64,000 bases of DNA from Agromyces hippuratus (GTDB lineage Bacteria; Actinomycetota; Actinomycetes; Actinomycetales; Microbacteriaceae). Where the stretch lies: positions 1,798,001 through 1,862,000 of the forward strand of contig NZ_JACCFI010000001.1 of NCBI RefSeq assembly GCF_013410355.1, written 5' to 3'. Shown one piece after another: positions 42,387 through 58,974 of the stretch; the first letter of the stretch is position 1, and each line of letters opens with the position of its first letter. A program made the position numbers and the translations under genes. Under the pieces are notes generated by a model. The model did not search any database, was not told the DNA's origin, and saw nothing but the letters and a program-made list of their open reading frames with translations.

Positions 42387-45300
42387 TCACTGCCGGATGT
42401 CGGGCACCCGCACCGGCATCCAGCCCGCAGGGGTCGTGAACACGCCGCCGCCGGCCGAGCCGCGACCCAGCATGAACTTCGGGATCGGGCTGCCGATCAC
42501 CTGCGTGCCCATGACGGATGACTCCGGGCGCAGCACGAGCGCACGCCGCGCCTTCTTCGCCTCGACGAGGGGCCCGCCGAACAGGGTCGACACCGATTCC
42601 GTATCGGCGGCGACGACGAACGCGGCACGATGCTTGACCCCGCTGAGCGCGTGTTCGATCGGCGCGTTCTTCCACTGCTCGGCGTCGTCGACGAAGATCG
42701 TGACCCGCTGCCCGAGGGCGTCGAGGATCTCGTCGAGCTGCGCCGGGGCCGTGTCGGCCGCGGACACGACCGGCACCGAGTGCCCGGCGGCGACCTCGGT
42801 CAGCACCGACTGGCGGGCCGACACCACGAGGAGCGGCTCCTTGCGCCAGGCGAGCTGGTGCAGCATGGCGGCGAGGGTCGACGAACGGCCCGACTTGCGG
42901 CCGCCGGTGACGACGAAGCCGCCCTCGGCCGGCCAGTCGAGCGTGAACCGCGACAGGTGGTCGCCGCCGACCGCGACCACTGGACCGTCTGCCGGGCCGG
43001 ATTCGCCGAGCGGCAGCTCGTAGGCCGCGGTCAGGGCCATGTACCCGGGCAACGGGTCGACCCGGAACGGCTGCGCGAGCTCGGCGAGCTGCGGGTACTG
43101 GTCGAAGTGGTCGCGCACCTGTTCGACGACGCGGCGCAGCGCCGTGGTCTGGGCTTCGCCGCTCGTCTCGCGCACGAGCACCGCGAGTTGCGCCTCGGTG
43201 CCCGCGGCGCCGAAGAGCACGCGTCCGGGCGGCAGGTCGAGCGGGATGTCCTTGGCCATGATGCCGGCCGTGCGGTAGTCGCTGATGTCGCGCAGCGGCA
43301 GCACGTACTGCTCGTCGATGAACGAGCTCACCTTGTCGCCCGTGATCGACCGGTCGCCCGTGATGAGCACGCGCACGCCCACCGCCGGACCCTCGCGGAG
43401 CACCCGCATGAACTGGTCGCGGAACGCGATGAGGGCGTCGGCGTTCATGGTCGAGAGCATCCGCTCCCAGCCGTCGAGTGCGATGACGGCGTACGGGAGC
43501 GCGTCGCCGGGGCCCGCCTGCGCCCGCTGCTCGTTGATGTGGCCCACGCCCGCCGCAGAGAGGATCGACTGCCGACTGGTGAGCTCCTCGAGCAGCCGCT
43601 GCACGAGACGCGGCAGCCGGTCGGCGTCGAGCTGGGTGACGACGGCTCCGCAGTGCGGGGCGTCGGCGAGCGGGAGCAGTGCGCCGTTGCCGAAGTCGAT
43701 CACGTACAGGTGCAGGTCTGCCGGGGAGAACTGCTGCACCGTCTGCGCCAGCATCGTCCGCAGGGCCGTCGTGCGGCCCGACATCGAGCCGCCGATGAAC
43801 AGCACGTGGGAGCCGTTGGCGATGTCCCACGTGAGGCTGCGCTGCGACTGCTCCCCCGGCACGTCCTCGAGGCCGAGCACCAGCGAGGTGCGCGCGACCT
43901 GCTGGTCGGCGAACCGCTCGAGCGGCAGCACGGCGGGCAGGGGCAGCAGCCACGGCGACGGGTTCTTCGCGATGCCCATCTGCTGCGTCGCGAGCGTGAT
44001 CACGTCGACGAGCGCGCGGAGGTCGGTGTCGTCGTGATCGGTGTTGGCGGCGTGCGTCGGCCCCGCGCTCGGATACCGCGCCGGGAAGCCGAGCGACTCC
44101 CACTCGAGCGGAGCCTTCGGCGGCAGCGACTTGACCGCACGCTGCACGCCCGGCCTGATGCCGGCGACGCGGGCGGTCTGGAAGCCCGCCGGAGCGGCGG
44201 AGGGGCCGAGCCGCACGAAACCTCGACCGGGCGTGGACGAACTGATGAGGGCGGCCTCGCCCGATCCGAGGATGTCCGAGGAGTCGGACCGGTCGGTCAC
44301 GCGGAGCGCGACGCGGAGGCTGATGTTCGACTGCATCTCGGGGGTCACGACGCCAGACGGCCGCTGCGTGGCGAGCACGAGGTTCACCCCGAGCGAGCGA
44401 CCGACACGGGCGATGCGCACGAGGCCGTCGATGAACTCGGGCAGCTCGGTCTTCAGCTCGGCGAACTCGTCGATGACGATCATGAGGCGCGCGAGCCCCC
44501 GCTTGGCCGCCGTGTCGGCGTCCTTCGCCCATGCGCCCTCGACGTCCTTGGCGTTCATGTCGCGGAGCACGCGCTCGCGGCGCTTGAGCTCGGCGTCGAG
44601 CGACGCGAGCGCGCGCTCGGTCTCGCGCGCGTCGAGGTTGGTGACCATGCCGACGGTGTGCGGCAGCCGCTCGCAGTCAGCGAAGGCCGAGCCGCCCTTG
44701 TAGTCGACGAGCACGAAGTTCAGCGCGTCCGGTCGGTTCGCCATCGCGAGGCTCACGACGAGCGCCTGCAGGAACTCCGACTTGCCCGATCCGGTCGTGC
44801 CGGCGACGAGGGCGTGCGGGCCGTCGCGCGAGATGTCGATCGCGAACTCGCCGTCGGCGTTCGCGCCGACCACGACGAAGGTGTTGCGGGGCTGCTTGGC
44901 CCAGCGCTGCATGATCGGCGCCGGGTCGTCGAGGTCGATCTTCAGCAGGTCCACCATGCGCACGCTGGTCGGCAGCATCGCGTCGTCGCCCACGCCGCTC
45001 ACGTGCTGGATGGAGCAGAGGCTGCGCGCGATGCGATCGGCCGCGGCGATCGAGACGCCGTCGAGCAGCACGGTCGGGTAGTACTCCTTGCCCGTCTCGA
45101 ACCGACCGATCGACGGGTCGGCGGGGTCGACCACGACGACGCTGGCGGCCTCTTCGGGCAGCCGCGCTCGTTCGGAGTCGAGCGCGATGATGTGGATGCC
45201 GTGGGCGGCACCGTGCTCGAGCAACGGCACCATGCCGGGCAGCATGCGGTAGTCGCGGGCCCCGTCGACGACGATGAGGATGTCGGTCGGGATCACGGCA

Positions 45301-46727
45301 CCGCGCTGGCTCGCCATGCGCATGCGCGTCTCGAGCGTGACGGCAGCCTCGCGCAGCCGCTCGCGGCGGCTGTCGTCGGTGTTGCCGATCATGGCGGCCG
45401 CAGTCGTGTTCGCCTGCGCGTGCGGCAACCACTGGGTCCAGCCCCATTCCGCGTCGTCGGCCTCATCGCAGATCACGATGAGTTCGGCGTCGCGCGGCGA
45501 GCGCATCGTCGCGAACGCGGAGACCATCGACCGGGCGAGGTTTCGCACGGCATCGGCGGGGCCGGCGATGCCGACCACGCCGGTGCGGAGCTCGGCGGCG
45601 ACGGGCTGAGGGGTGACGCCGACGCGGGCGGGGGCCGAGCGGTCCTTGCCGCCTCCCTCGAACCGCACGTCGAGTGCGACCTCGGTGACGCCGACGCGCA
45701 GTTGCAGGGCGTCGCCGTCGCTCTTGCGTCGCTCCCAGAGTCGCGACAGCGGGCGCAGCGCGATGTCGGCGATCATGACCGGGTCGGGCATGCGGTACCA
45801 GCCCTCGAGCCGTTGCACCCGTGCCAGGTCGCTGATGCGCCGCTCGGCGACCTTGACCTCCTCGATCCACTGCTTCTCGGTCTTCAGGCCCTTCTTCTTC
45901 GCGAGCTTGCGGTTCGCGATGAACGATCCGACGACCATGATGGGGCTCGCCGCGGCCATGAGCAGCATGATGGGGCGCTGGAACACCACTGCCATCGTGA
46001 CGCCGAGCACGACGGGGATGATCGCGGAGAGCCACGGCATCGGCGATTGGTCGGGGTCTTCGGGCTTGTCACCCGGCAGTTGCACGACGGGTTGCGCCTT
46101 CGTCGGCTCGATGCGCGACGGCCGGTTGAAGCCGCGACCGCCGAGGGCGTCGCGGGTGAGGTCGGCATCGGACCCGGGGGCCATGCCGATGCGGAACATG
46201 CTGCTGCCGATCTGGAACAGATCTGCCGGCACGAGGCCGACCTCGGCGGAGATCGGTTCGCCGTTCACCCAGATCGGGGCCCCCTCGACCGCGGGTGCGA
46301 GGGTCGCGGCGAGCGGGGCGGGCCGGCCGCTCTCGAGCGTCGCCGCGGCGTTCAGCGCGAGCACCGCATGCTGCGGGGCCAGGGCGGGGTCGGCGATCGT
46401 GAGGCCGGCGGATGTCGCGCTGCCGATCGTGATCGCGGCGCCCCGTGCGATCGGCACGCTCTCACCGGCGAACGGCCCGCCGACGACCTCGAGTCGGAGC
46501 GTGCCGGGGGCGAGCAGCGTCGACGCCTCAGCGGGAACGGTGGCACCGGAGAGCAGCGCGGATTCGGCGAGCGGCGTCGCCGTGCCCGCCCGAGGGTCGA
46601 GCACGCTCGGCACGACGCCGAGCGACTCCGCGACCTCGCCGACCGTCGTCGCCTCGTCGACCTTGAGGAGCCACGACGACGGCCTCCCCGCCGCGACCGG
46701 TTCGCCGACCGTCAGTCGAACGCTCAT
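42387..46727 (-). CDS. eccC: type VII secretion FtsK/SpoIIIE ATPase with FHA-like N-terminus (EssC/EccC-type)
   Basis: The 1446-residue motor has an N-terminal ubiquitin/FHA-like part (~75-185, with GGPFAGESVPIARGAAITIG), two transmembrane helices (~233-250 and 252-271), and three ATPase domains. Domain 1 is intact: Walker A GTTGSGKS (643-650), Walker B LMIVIDEF (748-755). Domains 2 and 3 have Arg instead of the P-loop Lys (GGSMSGRT at 979-986, GGRKSGRS at 1275-1282). The FHA fusion and a functional first domain resemble Firmicutes EssC more than mycobacterial EccC. It drives export of WXG100 substrates. I chose the ATG at 46727 after GAGAGG. Confidence 0.92.
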   Translation of the reverse strand: MSVRLTVGEPVAAGRPSSWLLKVDEATTVGEVAESLGVVPSVLDPRAGTATPLAESALLSGATVPAEASTLLAPGTLRLEVVGGPFAGESVPIARGAAITIGSATSAGLTIADPALAPQHAVLALNAAATLESGRPAPLAATLAPAVEGAPIWVNGEPISAEVGLVPADLFQIGSSMFRIGMAPGSDADLTRDALGGRGFNRPSRIEPTKAQPVVQLPGDKPEDPDQSPMPWLSAIIPVVLGVTMAVVFQRPIMLLMAAASPIMVVGSFIANRKLAKKKGLKTEKQWIEEVKVAERRISDLARVQRLEGWYRMPDPVMIADIALRPLSRLWERRKSDGDALQLRVGVTEVALDVRFEGGGKDRSAPARVGVTPQPVAAELRTGVVGIAGPADAVRNLARSMVSAFATMRSPRDAELIVICDEADDAEWGWTQWLPHAQANTTAAAMIGNTDDSRRERLREAAVTLETRMRMASQRGAVIPTDILIVVDGARDYRMLPGMVPLLEHGAAHGIHIIALDSERARLPEEAASVVVVDPADPSIGRFETGKEYYPTVLLDGVSIAAADRIARSLCSIQHVSGVGDDAMLPTSVRMVDLLKIDLDDPAPIMQRWAKQPRNTFVVVGANADGEFAIDISRDGPHALVAGTTGSGKSEFLQALVVSLAMANRPDALNFVLVDYKGGSAFADCERLPHTVGMVTNLDARETERALASLDAELKRRERVLRDMNAKDVEGAWAKDADTAAKRGLARLMIVIDEFAELKTELPEFIDGLVRIARVGRSLGVNLVLATQRPSGVVTPEMQSNISLRVALRVTDRSDSSDILGSGEAALISSSTPGRGFVRLGPSAAPAGFQTARVAGIRPGVQRAVKSLPPKAPLEWESLGFPARYPSAGPTHAANTDHDDTDLRALVDVITLATQQMGIAKNPSPWLLPLPAVLPLERFADQQVARTSLVLGLEDVPGEQSQRSLTWDIANGSHVLFIGGSMSGRTTALRTMLAQTVQQFSPADLHLYVIDFGNGALLPLADAPHCGAVVTQLDADRLPRLVQRLLEELTSRQSILSAAGVGHINEQRAQAGPGDALPYAVIALDGWERMLSTMNADALIAFRDQFMRVLREGPAVGVRVLITGDRSITGDKVSSFIDEQYVLPLRDISDYRTAGIMAKDIPLDLPPGRVLFGAAGTEAQLAVLVRETSGEAQTTALRRVVEQVRDHFDQYPQLAELAQPFRVDPLPGYMALTAAYELPLGESGPADGPVVAVGGDHLSRFTLDWPAEGGFVVTGGRKSGRSSTLAAMLHQLAWRKEPLLVVSARQSVLTEVAAGHSVPVVSAADTAPAQLDEILDALGQRVTIFVDDAEQWKNAPIEHALSGVKHRAAFVVAADTESVSTLFGGPLVEAKKARRALVLRPESSVMGTQVIGSPIPKFMLGRGSAGGGVFTTPAGWMPVRVPDIRQ

Positions 46728-46764
46728 GCTGCACACCTCTCTGTCGCGAACATCATCGCCGCCG

Positions 46765-47871
46765 TCATCGCACGCCCGCCCGGTCGAGCGTCTCGATGAG
46801 CGGCGCGAAGATCCCGGATCTCACACCTGCCGCGTCACCCTCGACCGGCACGCGCGGAACGATCTTCGACGGTACGCCATCATCGGAGCCGATCGCCGAC
46901 GCCGGCACGAGCGCCTGCTCCGCGGCATCCGGAACGAAGGTCACCGACCCGGTCGCGTGCTCGCCGTCGGCCGAGACGACGTGGTAGCTGAACTGGTCGA
47001 CGGATGCCCCCGACGGGGCGTACACCGCCGTACCGTCGGGCGCGCACACCACGGACCCGTGGATCGCGGAGCCGCAGCCGACGAGCGTGATGTCGGCATC
47101 GCCGCTGCCGAACCGGAAGACGAGCGGCATCAGGTCGACCGTCTGCGGCCCGTCGCCGAGCGGAGTCGTGACGCTCGAGGCGATGAGCGTCGCGCTCGGC
47201 GCGTAGACCGGCACGACGATCGAGGCGTCGACCGACCAGGTGCCGTAGTCGTCGGCGTACCGCACGACGAGTTCGGCATCGCCGGTGAAGCCCGCCGACG
47301 GCCGGAAGACGAGGTGCGTGCCGTTCGACGCCGCAGCGCCCGCCCCCTCGGGGCGCACCTCGACGACGTCGAGCGCACCGCCCTCCGCGCAGACCGCGCA
47401 GGCGATGCCGAGATCGCTGAGCGGGAGCAGCATCGTGGACCCGGCGGCGACCGGATGCCCGTACGCTCCCCCGGCGACGGTCGGTGCCTCGGGCGGGGCC
47501 AGCGACACGGAGTAGTCGACGAGGATCGACGTGCGGCCGTTCGAGAGCGGCACCGGCACGATCGTGACGGGCGCCTCGGGATCGAAGCTCGGCGCGCTGA
47601 GCGTGATCTTCGCAGGTTCGCACGAGGCGACGAGCGGGCTCGCGGCGCGCGGGCCCGCGCAGTCGGTGATCTGCCAACCCTCGCCCGGCTCGATCGCGGC
47701 GGAGCCGAGATACGGCACGGCGATCGAGGTCGGGCCGGAAGCCGAACCGGATGCCGCGGCATCCGCTGCACCGTCGCCCTCGGCGTACGCCGCAGCAGCA
47801 GGCCCGGCGATCACTGCGCCCACCACGACGAGAGCGGCCGTCACGGCTCGGCGGACCCGCGCTGTGACCAC
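46765..47871 (-). CDS. secreted beta-sandwich protein of the type VII locus
   Basis: From the GTG at 47871 (AGGAG five bases upstream) the product is 368 residues. A signal peptide is clear: basic RVRR, then AVTAALVVVGAVIAGPAAAA. The mature part is beta-rich with Ig/cadherin-like repeats (TAVYAPSGASVDQFSYHVVS, FTGDAELVVRYADDYGTWSV). Several Cys could form disulfides. No C-terminal anchor is seen. It lies 37 bases upstream of eccC and is presumably co-transcribed. It may be an extracellular part of the secretion apparatus. No family assigned. Confidence 0.75.
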   Translation of the reverse strand: MVTARVRRAVTAALVVVGAVIAGPAAAAYAEGDGAADAAASGSASGPTSIAVPYLGSAAIEPGEGWQITDCAGPRAASPLVASCEPAKITLSAPSFDPEAPVTIVPVPLSNGRTSILVDYSVSLAPPEAPTVAGGAYGHPVAAGSTMLLPLSDLGIACAVCAEGGALDVVEVRPEGAGAAASNGTHLVFRPSAGFTGDAELVVRYADDYGTWSVDASIVVPVYAPSATLIASSVTTPLGDGPQTVDLMPLVFRFGSGDADITLVGCGSAIHGSVVCAPDGTAVYAPSGASVDQFSYHVVSADGEHATGSVTFVPDAAEQALVPASAIGSDDGVPSKIVPRVPVEGDAAGVRSGIFAPLIETLDRAGVR

Positions 47872-47979
47872 TGCTCTCCTGTCGTCGCGCACGAATCGTG
47901 CCCCCGGGCGTTCGGGATACCATGGTACGCGGTCGGCCGGCGCCGACCGTTTCGTTCGGCGCAGCCCCGGAAGGATCCG

Positions 47980-48504
47980 ATGCAGAACCCCTCGCTCGGC
48001 AGCGCGCCCGGTCAGACCGCCCTGCCGCAGACCGCAGGAACCCGCCCGCTCGGCACGACGGGTTCGGTCCTCCCCGAGTTGGCCGAGGCGCCTGCGCAGG
48101 AGCGCAAGTGGTGGCGGCACCCGGCGTTCATGGTCTCGATCGGACTCACCTTCGTCGCGCTCGCGAGCGCCGTCACCTGGTTCATCATCACGGCCGTCAA
48201 CGACGACTCCGTCGCGGTCACCGGGCTCGGGCTCACCATCGACGGCGGCAACGCGCACCTCGACTGGAGCGGATCCGACGCGGCCTACAGCGTCTACGCC
48301 GTGCACGGCGACGGTGAGACGACCGACCTGACCCAGTGGGTCACCGGCACCGAGGCCTGGCTGCCGTCGGCGCTCGGACTCTACGAGAACGACACGTGCT
48401 TCGTCGTTCGGCCGACCGCGACCACGGGCGAGGTCTCCCTCGACGCCGAGACCCTCGGTGCGCAGCGTGCGCAGAGCGCGTGCGTCGCCGACGCGACATC
48501 GTGA
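47980..48504 (+). CDS. single-pass membrane protein, unknown function
   Basis: The 174-residue protein (start MQNPSLGSAPGQTALPQTAG after GAAGGA) has a Pro-rich cytoplasmic N-terminus, one helix (~50-72, FMVSIGLTFVALASAVTWFI) and an extracellular ~100-residue domain resembling a small beta domain (GLGLTIDGGNAHLDWSGSDA). The lipoprotein gene behind it overlaps as GTGA. It diverges from the secreted protein at 46765, so both may respond to one promoter region (47872-47979). Confidence 0.8.
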   Translation: MQNPSLGSAPGQTALPQTAGTRPLGTTGSVLPELAEAPAQERKWWRHPAFMVSIGLTFVALASAVTWFIITAVNDDSVAVTGLGLTIDGGNAHLDWSGSDAAYSVYAVHGDGETTDLTQWVTGTEAWLPSALGLYENDTCFVVRPTATTGEVSLDAETLGAQRAQSACVADATS

Positions 48505-49262
48505 GGCGTGCCGCGCCGCTCGCGCTCGTCGCGGCGCTCGCCCTGGCCGGCTGCAGCCAGGCTCCGCCCGAGGTGCCGCCGACCCCCTCGCACTTCGATC
48601 TCGGCGATCTCGACCCCTCGCAGATCGACGGCAACGGGCTCTGGCTCCTGACCGGGCCGGATGCCGCCGGCGAGATCGTCGACGCCGTCGCGGCCGTCGG
48701 CGCGGTCGAGTACTCGGGTACCTTCACCGAGCTGACCGCCGCGACCGCCGAGGCGGACCCGGCGCGCGGACGCACCGTGGCCGTCGAGTACCGGGGGCGC
48801 CCCGGAGACTTCGCGGCGAAGATCACCGCGGGCGGGCTGAGCCTCGACGTCGTCACGGTCGGCGGGCACACCTACCTGCGGGGCAATGCCGCGTACGCCG
48901 CGCAACTCGGCATCCCCGAGCTCGAACAGGGGTACGTCTGCGCCGCAGCCGGCGACGGCCTCGCCGACCAGTGGTCGCCCTTCCTGCGCCCCGCAGACCT
49001 CGTCTCGGCACTGCTCGGCGCGAGCGGATCGGTCAGCGTGGCCCGGCCCCCCGCCGACGCCGAGCTGCTCGAAGTGGTCGTCGGCGGCGAGACCGCGCCG
49101 GCCGGCGTCATGCACGTGCAGCGCGTCGGCGCACCGTTGCCGACCGACTTCGCCGCAGGAGACCCGAGCGGCGACGGCTCGTTCACCTTCGGCGCGTGGG
49201 GCGAGCAGCTCGACGTCGAAGCGCCGGCCGACCCCGTTCGCGACTGCGACGCCTCGGAGTAG
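48501..49262 (+). CDS. lipoprotein, unknown function
   Basis: Starting at a GTG that overlaps the previous stop (GTGA), the 253-residue product has a lipobox LALAGC with Cys18, so it is predicted to be lipid-anchored outside the membrane. The mature domain resembles the LppX/LprAFG fold in general sequence flavour (VEYSGTFTELTAATAEADPA ... FAAKITAGGLSLDVVTVGGH), but no motif secures this. It is paired with the upstream membrane protein. The two may be accessory parts of the adjacent secretion locus; that is inference. Confidence 0.8.
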   Translation: MRRAAPLALVAALALAGCSQAPPEVPPTPSHFDLGDLDPSQIDGNGLWLLTGPDAAGEIVDAVAAVGAVEYSGTFTELTAATAEADPARGRTVAVEYRGRPGDFAAKITAGGLSLDVVTVGGHTYLRGNAAYAAQLGIPELEQGYVCAAAGDGLADQWSPFLRPADLVSALLGASGSVSVARPPADAELLEVVVGGETAPAGVMHVQRVGAPLPTDFAAGDPSGDGSFTFGAWGEQLDVEAPADPVRDCDASE

Positions 49263-49277
49263 GCAGCCCGCTCGCCG

Positions 49278-50276
49278 CTAGTAGCGCTGCACCTGCGGGC
49301 CCGCCGCGAGCTCGCGGTCGTACGCCTCGATCGCGAGCCGGTTGCGCTCGGTGACCGTGCGGCCCCGGGCGGCGATCCAGCCGCCGAGCCAGATCGGGAT
49401 CTCGCGCGCGATGACCGCCGCGACGATCGCGTACGGGTCGAGCCAGCGCTCGGCGATGAAGTCGTTCGCCTGCTCGAGCGTGAGCGTCCAGGCCTGCACG
49501 AAGAGCAGCGAGCCGCCGATGTAGGCGAAGTAGACGAGCACCCCGACGAGCAGGCCGAACACGGCGTACGTCCACCACGGTCCGCGGTTGACGATCGCGG
49601 CGAGCAGCGCGAACCCGATGAAGAACGCGACGACGGGAACCCAGTACGTGGGCTCGACGAGGAAGTCGGCGATGCCGATCGCCTCACCCTCCGGCGCCCC
49701 GAAACTCAGGTAGAGCACATAGGCGACGACGCCGTAGAGCACGCCGAAGGCGACCGTGCCGATGAGCGCGACGAGCACGCCGAACCCGCGATTGCCCTTC
49801 GCCTTGGGCGGTGTCGGCGCCTGCACGTAGATCGTCTGCGGACCGGGCTGCGGTGCGACGTACACGGGTTCGGGCACGTCGGCGAGCGTCGCTGCGCCGG
49901 CGGCGGTTCCAGCCGCGACGCCCGCAGCGGGAACGTAGGTCTCACGGCGTACGGCGTCGGCGGCGACGGGTTCCGGGGTCGACGAGGCGTCCAGGTCGTC
50001 GATGCCGTTGGTCTCTTCGGGCGCGGGGTGCGCGCTCGCCCGCTCGACGGCCTCATCGAGGCGGGACGTCGCGGCGAGCTCTTCGTCGGCCGGCACCGCC
50101 GCCTCGGCCGAGGATTCGACCGGTTCGGGTTCGATGGGAGCGGGCTCGTCGACGGGCTCCGTCTCGTCCAGGACGGGGGCGGGCTCGGGCGCGGAATCGT
50201 CGACAGGGCCCTCGTCGACCGGGCCGGTCGCTTCGCCGTGACGTTCCGGGTCGGCTCCGGGAGTCGTGCTGCTCAT
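49278..50276 (-). CDS. membrane protein with acidic Pro/Glu-rich N-terminus
   Basis: The 332-residue protein starts at ATG after GGAG. Its first ~150 residues are Pro/Glu/Asp-rich and disordered. Four hydrophobic helices follow (GFGVLVALIGTVAFGVLYGV and three more). The C-terminus is short and soluble (RTVTERNRLAIEAYDRELAA). It faces the lipoprotein gene convergently. I recognise no family. Confidence 0.78.
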   Translation of the reverse strand: MSSTTPGADPERHGEATGPVDEGPVDDSAPEPAPVLDETEPVDEPAPIEPEPVESSAEAAVPADEELAATSRLDEAVERASAHPAPEETNGIDDLDASSTPEPVAADAVRRETYVPAAGVAAGTAAGAATLADVPEPVYVAPQPGPQTIYVQAPTPPKAKGNRGFGVLVALIGTVAFGVLYGVVAYVLYLSFGAPEGEAIGIADFLVEPTYWVPVVAFFIGFALLAAIVNRGPWWTYAVFGLLVGVLVYFAYIGGSLLFVQAWTLTLEQANDFIAERWLDPYAIVAAVIAREIPIWLGGWIAARGRTVTERNRLAIEAYDRELAAGPQVQRY

Positions 50277-50369
50277 GATCGCGCTCCTTCCGGGCACCCC
50301 TCGCACCCGTGGTTGGCCAACTGTAGCAACGCATCGGGCCCGATTCCGGGAGCGCGCGCGGCGCTTCGC

Positions 50370-51086
50370 TCAGCCGAAGATCGCAGCCACGATGTCGTGC
50401 GTGTACCCATCGGGGCCGGCGTTCACCCAGTGCGTCGCGATCCACACGTCGTCGCGAATGAAATGCGACTCCCCCGCCTGCCCGTCGGCGCTCGGCGGCG
50501 TCTCCCGGACGCACCGGGTGCCCTGGAGCTCCTCGTAGCAGCTGTGTCCGCTCTCGCCGAAGTGGGCGATGATGGCCGCGGCCTGCTCCTCGGTGACGTG
50601 GGCGACGTTGGTCGTGAGCCCGCGATCCGATCCGCCGGCCGGGTTGCCCCACTTGCAGGTGATGGCCGAGGCGGACGTGAGCAGCTCGACCGCGGTCTCG
50701 TCGACGGATCCGAACTGCACGCCGCTCTCGGGTTCCATCGCCCAGGCGGGGTTCAGCACGAGCGGTGCGAAGTCGCCCGACCAGTCGCGCGTGTAGATGG
50801 CCTCGCAGTCTTCCGGGATCTCGTGCACGACCGGCAGCGGAGTCGGCGGCGCGGACGATGCGGGCGGCGTCGCGGCTTCATCCGTGTTCCCGGTGGTCGG
50901 CGCGGCACCCGCAGCGGCCCCACCCGACCCGACGCCCGCGCCGCCGATCGCCGCGCCGACGACGAACGCGACGATCACGGCGAGTATCGCCGCGACGACG
51001 ACGAGCCAGAACTGCGGCCGCCTCACGAGAGGCGGCCGTGCGCTCGACTCGAATGCTTCGGGAGTCTGCGGGGCGGGGTCGGTCAT
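50370..51086 (-). CDS. single-pass membrane protein, unknown function
   Basis: The 238-residue protein has a cytoplasmic Pro-rich start, a helix at ~27-48 (FWLVVVAAILAVIVAFVVGA), a Gly/Ala/Thr linker and an extracellular domain with four Cys (EDCEAIY, ITCKWG, HSCYEE, TRCVRE) that could form two disulfides. AAAGG precedes the ATG. It is bounded by rpoC's terminator on the right. No family identified. Confidence 0.78.
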   Translation of the reverse strand: MTDPAPQTPEAFESSARPPLVRRPQFWLVVVAAILAVIVAFVVGAAIGGAGVGSGGAAAGAAPTTGNTDEAATPPASSAPPTPLPVVHEIPEDCEAIYTRDWSGDFAPLVLNPAWAMEPESGVQFGSVDETAVELLTSASAITCKWGNPAGGSDRGLTTNVAHVTEEQAAAIIAHFGESGHSCYEELQGTRCVRETPPSADGQAGESHFIRDDVWIATHWVNAGPDGYTHDIVAAIFG

Positions 51087-51180
51087 CGCTGGCCTTTCGA
51101 GTCGTCGGCATCGGCGTCTCGAGCGATCGTAGCGCCGCCCGGCCCCGGTGTCGCCGGCCGCACTCCCCCGGAAACGAAGC

Positions 51181-51206
51181 AGGGCCCCGGATCGCTCCGG
51201 GGCCCT
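51181..51206 (-). terminator. terminator of the rpoBC operon
   Basis: Ten-base perfect GC-rich arms (AGGGCCCCGG / CCGGGGCCCT) around ATCGCT, 17 bases past the rpoC stop, followed on the minus strand by GCTTCGTTT. Confidence 0.88.
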
Positions 51207-51222
51207 GCTGTCGTATCGGCTA

Positions 51223-55119
<3,897 letters not shown>

Positions 55120-55162
55120 TTTCTCTCCTTGGAAAGTTTCTGTAGTCGTCTACTGGCCTGGC

Positions 55163-58654
<3,492 letters not shown>

Positions 58655-58804
58655 GTGAATAACCTCCATGGCCCCGTCGGGCCGGTTCACTGTCGGTAGC
58701 GGAGAGTGGAACCCCTCAGACGAGTGCGGATGCCGGAGACCTCAAGATCTCGACACGCACGGAAGCCGACCGCAATATGAAGGCATGGTGGGTCTGGGAG
58801 CGCA

Positions 58805-58840
58805 AAGGTTAACTATATGTCGCCAGACGCGCCGTGTCCA
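58805..58840 (-). promoter_or_regulatory. sigma70-type promoter of rpoBC
   Basis: On the minus strand TGGACA (58835-58840) and TATAGT (58812-58817) are 17 bases apart, which is close to consensus. Predicted start ~58805, leaving a ~150-base leader before rpoB. I see no rplJ/rplL here; those genes must be elsewhere. Confidence 0.8.
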
Positions 58841-58905
58841 GTCGATTCTTGATTTGTCTGCGAATCTCCGGTATAACCACGATCCTGCACCCCCGAGACG
58901 CGCAA

Positions 58906-58960
58906 CGGCGCCCCGCTGCGGCCCACGATCGAGTCGGTGAGCGGATGCCGCGGGGCGCCG
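58906..58960 (-). terminator. hairpin after the sugar-transport operon
   Basis: Eleven-base perfect arms (58906-58916 CGGCGCCCCGC and 58950-58960) with a 33-base loop, 14 bases past the oxidoreductase stop. It probably keeps that operon from reading into the rpoB promoter. Confidence 0.6.
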
Positions 58961-58974
58961 GGTTCGGCGTTCGT

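Noticed and set aside
42387..46727. chromosome-partition FtsK
   Set aside because: It lacks the gamma DNA-reading domain and has three ATPase domains plus an FHA-like start beside WXG100 genes, which is the type VII arrangement.
58655..58690. rpoB start at the ATG 58669 or further upstream
   Set aside because: The ATG overlaps the GGAGG that best serves the TTG at 58654, and upstream residues are not part of the RpoB family.
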